The notes beneath the pieces were generated by a model that searched no databases, was not told the DNA's origin, and was given only the letters and a program-made list of their open reading frames with translations. This document shows positions 1-5,159 of a stretch of 5,159 nucleotides of DNA, piece by piece. The first letter of the stretch is position 1. Each line of letters opens with the position of its first letter. Origin of the DNA: an uncultured Persicitalea sp. (GTDB lineage: Bacteria > Bacteroidota > Bacteroidia > Cytophagales > Spirosomataceae); NCBI GenBank assembly GCA_950075905.1, contig CATMVR010000428.1, positions 1 to 5,159 of the forward strand, given 5' to 3'. The translations under genes were made by a program, and so were the position numbers.

Positions 1-607
1 GGTACGTGACGGGCAGGGACTCACTAGCAAACTGCAAATCGGCAATGATCTGCGCTTTGAGTTCTTCGTAGGTGTTTTTGGGTACATAGGCTTCTTCGAG
101 GGTCTGCACTTGCAGAATCAACGGCACGTCCTCAAAATGGATGGCCAGATTCATGTAGAACAGCGCGCGCAGAAAGCGGGCCTGCCCCAGGTAGAGGGCT
201 TTGTTGGCGGCGCTGATATTCGCCTCGGGTATTCGCTCGATATTGGTGATGGCGGTATTGGCCCGGGCTATGCCGCGGTAGTTGGCCGTCCAGAAATCAA
301 GAAAAAAGCTGGTTGCAGGGTCTACGCGGGCCTCCACGAAGTTTCCGGGTCCTTCAAATTTGTAATTATTAAACGTATTGTCGGCAAAACTGTCGTGCTG
401 GGGCATGCCGGCCGTTCCGTTCAGGTTGCCACTGTACAGTACCCGCGACTGAAGTACTTCATAAACACCGTTGATTCCCAGCTGGGCGTCTTTTTCGTTT
501 TGCCAGAAATTGCTTTCGGCGAGTTGGGTCAATGAGCCCCGGTCGAGAAAATCCTCGTTGCAGCTGAACAAAAGCAGCAGGGGAAGTATGCAAAATAATT
601 TTTTCAT
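1..607 (-). CDS. SusD/RagB family outer-membrane nutrient-binding lipoprotein, partial (C-terminus beyond left edge)
   Basis: This is a surface lipoprotein that would cap the neighbouring SusC channel and bind the glycan or other nutrient before import. I translated it by hand from the ATG at 607-605; the frame stays open to position 2, giving 202 residues of a family that usually has about 450-600. Residues 1-16 form a lipoprotein signal: MKK, a Leu-rich core, then the lipobox LFSC with the lipidated Cys at 16. It is followed by NEDFLD, the acidic post-Cys pattern typical of SusD proteins and of surface-export signals in this phylum. Family landmarks follow: NFWQNEKDA (33-41), an FW...YRGIARAN segment from about residue 105, and the helical ARFLRALFYMNLAIHF stretch (about 143-158) leading into DVPLIL, matching the SusD TPR-like core. 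The start lies 4 bases after the susC stop with no Shine-Dalgarno sequence, so co-transcription and probably coupled translation are expected. The family is secure; the ligand is unknown. Confidence 0.95.
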   Translation of the reverse strand, partial: MKKLFCILPLLLLFSCNEDFLDRGSLTQLAESNFWQNEKDAQLGINGVYEVLQSRVLYSGNLNGTAGMPQHDSFADNTFNNYKFEGPGNFVEARVDPATSFFLDFWTANYRGIARANTAITNIERIPEANISAANKALYLGQARFLRALFYMNLAIHFEDVPLILQVQTLEEAYVPKNTYEELKAQIIADLQFASESLPVTY

Positions 608-611
608 GGAG

Positions 612-3600
612 TTAGAATTTGAGGTTTAGTCCCACACTGTAAATTTTGTAGAGCGGAGTGAGGCGGTCTGTATTGCCACCGGTAGCCCGCTCGGGATCGA
701 AGTTTTTCAGCTTCGTAAAAGTGGCCAGATTTTGTCCTCCCACAAATACGCGCAGCTTTCTGATGCCCACCTTGCTGCTCAACTGCACGGGTAGGGTGTA
801 CCCTAGTTCGAGATTTTTCAGACGCAGGAAGGAGGCATCTTCCACGTAGAAGGAGGAGAATACCGTATTGTTGGCACCGCCCAGACGGGGCAGGGTCGTG
901 GATGGACTTTCGGGGGTCCAGCGGTCGATCCAGTAGGAAAGTGCGTTATTGCGGTCATCCGCCATGGGGAGCTGCCCGTTGCCATTCAGGATGCGATCTA
1001 CGCGGTCCAGGCCCTGAAAGAGGATCGTTAAATCAAAGCCACGGTACTCGAAATTGGCGTTGAAGTTATAGATCAGCTTCGGGAAAGGATTGCCAATTAC
1101 CACGCGGTCAAAGGCGTTTACCTGGCCGTCGGGGGTACCATCCGGCCCCGACACATCGGCGTAACGGAGATCACCGGGGGCGGTGAGCGGGCTGCCAAAC
1201 TGAACGGGCGCGTTGGCCACTTCTTCGTCGGTTTGGAACACGCCCAGCACCTGGTAGCCGTAGTAGGCGTTAAAGGGTTGTCCGATCCGGATAATGGAGT
1301 TGCCGCTAATGGTTTCTTCACCGCCCGGCCCCAGGCTCGTGACCTCGTTGTCGGCCATGCGGGTTACGTTGGCACCCAGGTTTACTTTCAGACCCCCGAA
1401 AGTTTCGTTGTAGTTGGCGGTCAATTCCAGTCCTTTGTTCAGCATACCGGCGGCATTCTGCGCGGCCAGGTTGGTGACGCCCAGCGAATTGGGGATCGGG
1501 AAATTGGTGTACAGAATATCCGTACTGTTGCGGCGGAAGTAATCAGCCGAGAAGTACAACCGGTTCTGAAACAGTTCCAGGTCCAGACCCAGGTTAAACT
1601 GCCGGATCGTTTCCCAGGTAATATTGGGATTGGCGAGGCTGGTGAGAGCCACAGCCCCTACCACCACATCGTTGCCCAGCACGTAGTCGAGGCCGGTGTT
1701 GTAGGTTTGCTCGTAGATGTAGTTGCCAATGCGGTCGTTGCCGCTGATTCCCCAGCTCGACCGGACTTTGAAATTGGACACCCACTTCACATCGCTCAGG
1801 AATGACTCCCGCGCCAGGTTCCAGCCGGCGGACACCGACGGGAAATTCCCGTAGCGGTTGTTGGGACCGAACCGCGAGGAGCCGTCGCGGCGAATGTTCA
1901 GTTCAAGCAGGTATTTTTCCTTGTAGTTGTAGTTGACCCGGCCAAAAAATGACTGCCAGGATACTTCGGATGCCCCCCCGCTCACCGACGGGTTAATGAC
2001 CCCGCCTCCGTTGAACTCCTGGATGTTGTTGGACGGAAAGCCCTGCAACGAACCGGAAAAGCCATCGTTTTTATCGTAGATCACTGAGTGGCCGGCCATA
2101 ACCTGGAAGTTATGGGGTTGTTTCCAAATGGTGGCGTAGCGCAGGATGTTCTCGTTCAGCAGCCGGTAGTCGAAGTTGAGGTTGTTGTTGAGGGAGTTCA
2201 GCAGATTCTGTCCCACCAGGTTGCCCTCCCAGTCGCGGGTGGTGAAGGTAGGGTTAAAATTGGAGCTGTTCTGGAAGTCAAGGACGAGGCTACCGCTCGT
2301 TTCAAATGTGAGTCCGTTGGCGATTTTTGCCGACAGGCCGATGCGCTCGCTGATATTGATGTTATCCTGCTCGTTGTCACCCTGTATACCGGTCTGCAGC
2401 GCGTTGGTAATGGGGTAGGAGAAGTTCACATTCTGGTACGAGCCATCCACTATCCCGAACTCACCATTGGAGTAGTAGGCGGGAACCAGCGGCGAAGAAC
2501 GCTGAAACTGATTAATGATACCCGTTTCGCCGGTAATGGCACCTGCTCCTCCCGCCGGGCCGCGAAATTTGCTCCAGTAGGCGTTGGTAACATTGCTGAT
2601 GGTAAGCCATTGACTGGCTTTGGTGCTCAGGTTAAGGCCCAGCGTGTACCGATCTGACTTAAATTTTCCTCTCACGATCGCCTGCTGATTGAGGTAGCCC
2701 AGCGATATCCGGTAAGTGAGGTTGTCGGAGCCGCCCGAAAACGACAGGTAGTGGTTCTGGATGGGGGCATCGCGCAGGGTTTCGCGGGCCCAGTTGGTGT
2801 TGGCGTACTGGTCGGGCATGGTACCATTCCGGATGGCGTCGATGTTGGCCTGCGTAAAACGCAGCTGGGCGTTGGCACCGTTGGCGTTGCGGTCGCGCTC
2901 GTTGCGCAGGATAGCGTAGTTGACGCCGTCGAGGTACTCGGGAACCACCGTTACGCGCTGAATGCCGGTGTAGGTGTTGTAGTCTACGGTAAGTTTTCCT
3001 TTTTTTCCTTTTTTTGTCGTGACAACAATCACCCCATTGGCACCGCGGGCTCCGTAGATGGCCGAGGCCGAGGCATCTTTGAGTACCGAAATGCTTTCGA
3101 TGTCAGAGGGAGCCAGGTTGTTGAATTCCGTCAGGCCGTTGTACTGAATGTTATCAATGACCACCAGCGGATTGCTGTTGCCAAAGGTACCTATGCCCCG
3201 GATGTTGATGGAGGAGCCGTCCGCGCCGGGCAAACCGCTGGATTGCGTGAGCTGCACGCCCGAAAAGCGACCGTACATCATCTGGGCCGAATTGGTTACC
3301 GGAATATTCACGGCGTCATCAAACTTAATCGTTTCTACGGCACCGGTGAGGTTGATCTTTTTCTGCTCGCCGTAGCCTACCACCACCACTTCGCTGAGCA
3401 CGGCTACGTCTTCCTGCAAGGTGACCCGAAGGGTGCTTTGGCTTCCCACCGTCACTTCCTGGCTAGTGTAGCCGATATTGCTGAACACCAGTACGGATTG
3501 GCTGGATGGTACTGTGATAGAAAATGTGCCGTCGGCTCCGGTGACGGTACCGGTATTGGTACCCTTCACGGCAATTGATACGCCCGGGATACTTTCTCCA

Positions 3601-3764
3601 TCGGCCCCGGATACAACCGTACCGGTAACCTTCTGGGGAGTTTGAGCGAAGGATTGGGAATAAGGCAGGAGCGCCAACACGCACAGCACGCCAAGTAACA
3701 GCTTGCGTGCCGGTTGGATTTTCTCCCCCCATCTCTGATGAAAATGTGTATAAATGGACTGCAT
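612..3764 (-). CDS. SusC/RagA family TonB-linked outer-membrane transporter
   Basis: This complete 1050-residue outer-membrane beta-barrel transporter imports oligosaccharides or similar nutrients with TonB-ExbBD energy and works with the SusD lipoprotein encoded just downstream. Residues 1-41 look like a signal peptide with a long basic n-region, a hydrophobic core at about 22-34 and likely cleavage near SFA-Q (40/41). Residues 45-118 form a carboxypeptidase-regulatory-like (Ig-like) domain, VTGTVVSGADGESIPGVSI onward. EVVVVGYG (125-132) is the conserved segment at the TonB-box position. The plug spans about 140-258 and includes INIRGIGTFGNSNPLVVID and the SusC signature LKDASASAIYGARGANGV (228-244). 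The rest is barrel, ending in VGLNLKF with the terminal Phe typical of outer-membrane proteins. Length is normal for the family. There is no STN domain before the Ig-like domain, which argues against anti-sigma/ECF signalling and fits control by the adjacent hybrid regulator. The ATG at 3764 is the only Met ahead of the signal peptide. The family is certain; the substrate cannot be told. Confidence 0.97.
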   Translation of the reverse strand: MQSIYTHFHQRWGEKIQPARKLLLGVLCVLALLPYSQSFAQTPQKVTGTVVSGADGESIPGVSIAVKGTNTGTVTGADGTFSITVPSSQSVLVFSNIGYTSQEVTVGSQSTLRVTLQEDVAVLSEVVVVGYGEQKKINLTGAVETIKFDDAVNIPVTNSAQMMYGRFSGVQLTQSSGLPGADGSSINIRGIGTFGNSNPLVVIDNIQYNGLTEFNNLAPSDIESISVLKDASASAIYGARGANGVIVVTTKKGKKGKLTVDYNTYTGIQRVTVVPEYLDGVNYAILRNERDRNANGANAQLRFTQANIDAIRNGTMPDQYANTNWARETLRDAPIQNHYLSFSGGSDNLTYRISLGYLNQQAIVRGKFKSDRYTLGLNLSTKASQWLTISNVTNAYWSKFRGPAGGAGAITGETGIINQFQRSSPLVPAYYSNGEFGIVDGSYQNVNFSYPITNALQTGIQGDNEQDNINISERIGLSAKIANGLTFETSGSLVLDFQNSSNFNPTFTTRDWEGNLVGQNLLNSLNNNLNFDYRLLNENILRYATIWKQPHNFQVMAGHSVIYDKNDGFSGSLQGFPSNNIQEFNGGGVINPSVSGGASEVSWQSFFGRVNYNYKEKYLLELNIRRDGSSRFGPNNRYGNFPSVSAGWNLARESFLSDVKWVSNFKVRSSWGISGNDRIGNYIYEQTYNTGLDYVLGNDVVVGAVALTSLANPNITWETIRQFNLGLDLELFQNRLYFSADYFRRNSTDILYTNFPIPNSLGVTNLAAQNAAGMLNKGLELTANYNETFGGLKVNLGANVTRMADNEVTSLGPGGEETISGNSIIRIGQPFNAYYGYQVLGVFQTDEEVANAPVQFGSPLTAPGDLRYADVSGPDGTPDGQVNAFDRVVIGNPFPKLIYNFNANFEYRGFDLTILFQGLDRVDRILNGNGQLPMADDRNNALSYWIDRWTPESPSTTLPRLGGANNTVFSSFYVEDASFLRLKNLELGYTLPVQLSSKVGIRKLRVFVGGQNLATFTKLKNFDPERATGGNTDRLTPLYKIYSVGLNLKF

Positions 3765-3884
3765 AGAAAAAGGTTGAATTGATTGTGAATGTCCTTAGTA
3801 CAATTAATTAGTCAAATTTCACAAACAGCCGGCAGAGCGAGGGGGGGATAATCGGCAATCAGAAGGTGAAATCATTCAAACACC
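3765..3884 (-). promoter_or_regulatory. Intergenic leader and probable promoter region of the susC-susD unit
   Basis: About 120 bases separate the regulator's terminator from the susC ATG. Transcription of susC probably starts here, because the terminator should stop read-through. Read on the minus strand, there are two TTTG elements (3825-3822 and 3816-3813) of the kind used as the Bacteroidota -33 box. Neither is followed at the usual spacing by a good TAnnTTTG -7 box; the nearest, TACTAAGG at 3800-3793, fits poorly. The region also holds an AT-rich TAATTAATTG stretch, a 13-base-spaced ACTAA direct repeat and a run of seven G on the plus strand (3841-3847). No Shine-Dalgarno sequence precedes the ATG, which is normal for this phylum. 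That a promoter lies here is inferred from position; the exact boxes are not established. Confidence 0.35.
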
Positions 3885-3911
3885 AAAAAACCACCCCGAA
3901 AGGTGGTTTTT
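3885..3911 (-). terminator. Factor-independent terminator of the hybrid regulator gene
   Basis: On the minus strand the sequence reads AAAAACCACC, loop TTTCGG, then GGTGGTTTTTT. The stem is a perfect 10-base-pair inverted repeat (3902-3911 with 3886-3895) with a 6-base loop, and a run of six T closes it on the minus strand. It begins about 30 bases after the regulator's stop codon, where an intrinsic terminator should sit. The arms also carry A and T runs on the plus strand, so it could work in both directions, but no plus-strand gene approaches it. It implies that the regulator and susC-susD are separate transcription units. Confidence 0.87.
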
Positions 3912-3941
3912 ACTGGCATTTTAGGGGGTTAATCAAAGATC

Positions 3942-5159
3942 TTACTGTGAAAAGGAGGTACTTTCCTGAACCCTGGATCGGTAGTCGGAGGGTAGACAGC
4001 CAAATTGTTGCTGGAAAGATTTACGAAAGTGTTTGTAATCATTGAAGCCGACTTCGTAGGCCACGTGGCTCATCTTCATTTGATTTTCGAGAATGAGCTG
4101 TGCGGCTTTTTTTAGCTTCACCGAGCGGATGAAACCGGTCAGGGAAAGCCCCGTGAGTGACTTTATTTTCCGGTAAAGCGTCGATTGGCTCATGAAGAGC
4201 TGCTCTACCATGGCTTCGATCCCAAAGTCTTCGTTTTGCAGGTTGTCGTTTACTAGTTTGATGGCCTTGTCGATGAAGACCGCATCCAGATCCACCTCAT
4301 TGACTTCCAGCGATTCGGGTTCAAAGCGCACCCGGTTGTAGTAGTGCTCCCGCAATTTCTTACGGTTTTCGAGGATATTATGGATTCGGGTTTTTACAAT
4401 AATCGGGTTGAAGGGCTTCGTAATGTAGTCGTCAGCCCCTGTTTGCAAGCCGTTGATCTCGTACACGACCGACGAGCGGGCAGTGAGCAGTATAACCGGA
4501 ATGTGGGAGGTGGCGATCTGCTGCTTTATCTCCTGACAGAACGTAATACCGTCCATTTCGGGCATCATGACGTCGCTGATGATCAGGTCGGGATGTTCGC
4601 GGTTGGCAATGCCCAGCGCTTCCATTCCGTTTTCGGCTTCCAGAATCCGGTACTCCTCGCTCAGTAGGGATTTTAGGTAGGTTCTGATGTCGGCGTTGTC
4701 GTCTACTACCAGCAATGTTTCTTTCTGGCTTTGCAGCCCACCGGCCAATGGGGAGGGTATGGCCCAGTCCTGGGCCTCGGGTTCTTCGCCTTCGTTTTCA
4801 ATAGCTGGCACCAGCGGGTTGGATTTACTCCGGGAAGACAGCAGCACCGTGAAGCAGGTTCCCTGTTCGAGCCTGCTTTCAACGCTGATTTTTCCCTCGT
4901 GCAAATCGACGATATTTTTGGAAAAAGCTAACCCAATGCCGCTGCCCACCATTTTGGCGGTTTGGGCGTTCTGTACCTGGTAAAAACGATTGAATATGTT
5001 GCGGATGCTTTCTTCGGATAGCCCGATGCCGTTGTCTTCGATGTCAAAACCCAGGTATTCATCCCGCCAGTATACCCTGAAACGGATAACACCGCCCTCT
5101 TTGGTGTACTTAAAAGCATTGGAGAGCAGATTGCACAGCACGATTTCCATTTGATCCCG
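3942..5159 (-). CDS. Hybrid two-component system regulator (histidine kinase / receiver / AraC HTH), partial (N-terminus beyond right edge)
   Basis: This is the C-terminal part of a one-protein signalling system that spans the inner membrane in Bacteroidota and usually controls a neighbouring PUL. The frame runs off the right edge; the Met at 5150 is internal, because R-D-Q precedes it and it lies within the kinase N-box (NLLSNAFKYT). Numbering from that Met, the ATPase domain covers about 1-104: N-box Asn7/Asn11, G1 box DIEDNGIGL (36-44), F-box FNRFYQVQ (53-60) and G2 box GSGIGL (69-74). A linker of about 40 residues leads to the receiver (about 144-262), with acidic pair Asp150/Asp151, phospho-acceptor Asp193 in ISDVMMPEMDG, Thr223 and Lys245 in TKPF. 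The AraC-type DNA-binding domain fills about 291-392, with two helix-turn-helix units (around 310-331 and 359-383) and the ending FGCLPSDYR. Every key residue in view is present, so the protein should be active. The sensor domain and phosphorylatable His are outside the window, so the ligand class is unknown. It lies directly upstream of, and co-directional with, susC-susD, its probable target. Confidence 0.95.
   Translation of the reverse strand, partial: RDQMEIVLCNLLSNAFKYTKEGGVIRFRVYWRDEYLGFDIEDNGIGLSEESIRNIFNRFYQVQNAQTAKMVGSGIGLAFSKNIVDLHEGKISVESRLEQGTCFTVLLSSRSKSNPLVPAIENEGEEPEAQDWAIPSPLAGGLQSQKETLLVVDDNADIRTYLKSLLSEEYRILEAENGMEALGIANREHPDLIISDVMMPEMDGITFCQEIKQQIATSHIPVILLTARSSVVYEINGLQTGADDYITKPFNPIIVKTRIHNILENRKKLREHYYNRVRFEPESLEVNEVDLDAVFIDKAIKLVNDNLQNEDFGIEAMVEQLFMSQSTLYRKIKSLTGLSLTGFIRSVKLKKAAQLILENQMKMSHVAYEVGFNDYKHFRKSFQQQFGCLPSDYRSRVQESTSFSQ

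Noticed and set aside
110..535. 141-codon plus-strand open frame near the left edge
   Set aside because: It lies antisense to the SusD-like gene, whose lipobox and family motifs read cleanly on the minus strand; the plus frame has no recognisable features.
2751..3578. 275-codon plus-strand open frame opposite the susC 5' half
   Set aside because: It is antisense to a certain SusC gene. Its translation shows no recognisable domain and is rich in Val and Gly as expected from a shadow of Asn/Thr/Pro codons. Other plus-strand frames (1233-1805, 2088-2657) were rejected for the same reason.
3828..3833. GCCGGC palindrome in the intergenic region as an operator or recombination site
   Set aside because: The symmetry does not extend beyond 6 bases, which is expected by chance at this base composition.
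3841..3847. Run of seven G in the susC upstream region as a phase-variation switch
   Set aside because: Seven bases is short for a variable tract, and no promoter spacing or coding frame is shown to depend on it; a single sequence cannot show variability.
4344..4983. Plus-strand frames of about 100 codons opposite the regulator
   Set aside because: They overlap the conserved receiver and ATPase domains on the other strand and show no independent motif or start signal.
1..5159. A novel defence, mobile or RNA-based system
   Set aside because: Almost all of the window is accounted for by three well-known gene families in a familiar order; the only sizeable gap is 177 bases and contains a terminator and probable promoter. 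I saw no transposase, integrase, repeat array or structured RNA.

Overview
The window reads as a fragment of a glycan-acquisition locus (polysaccharide utilization locus, PUL) from a member of the Bacteroidota. The main evidence is an adjacent SusC/RagA-type TonB-dependent outer-membrane transporter and SusD/RagB-type surface lipoprotein, next to a hybrid two-component regulator that joins kinase, receiver and AraC-type DNA-binding parts in one chain. The absence of recognisable Shine-Dalgarno sequences before susC and susD also fits this phylum. The moderate-to-high G+C and the style of the proteins suggest an environmental Cytophagales lineage (Spirosoma/Dyadobacter-like) rather than a gut Bacteroides; this finer placement is inference.

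All three real genes lie on the minus strand, so the transcriptional order runs from high to low coordinates. The right part (3942-5159) is the C-terminal portion of the hybrid regulator; its sensor part and true start lie beyond the right edge. A clean factor-independent terminator (3885-3911) follows it. A short intergenic stretch (3765-3884) probably carries the susC promoter. Then come the complete susC-like gene (612-3764, 1050 residues) and, after only 4 bases, the susD-like gene (start at 607), which is cut by the left edge after 202 residues.

The likely joint function is as follows. The regulator senses a periplasmic ligand, probably a glycan fragment. Phosphotransfer to its receiver activates the AraC-type domain, which induces the susC-susD unit. 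SusD captures glycan or another nutrient at the cell surface and SusC imports it using TonB energy. No degradative enzyme is visible, so the substrate cannot be named. I see no RNA gene, mobile element, CRISPR array or clearly novel system. The many other open frames, including a 275-codon plus-strand frame, are shadows of these genes.
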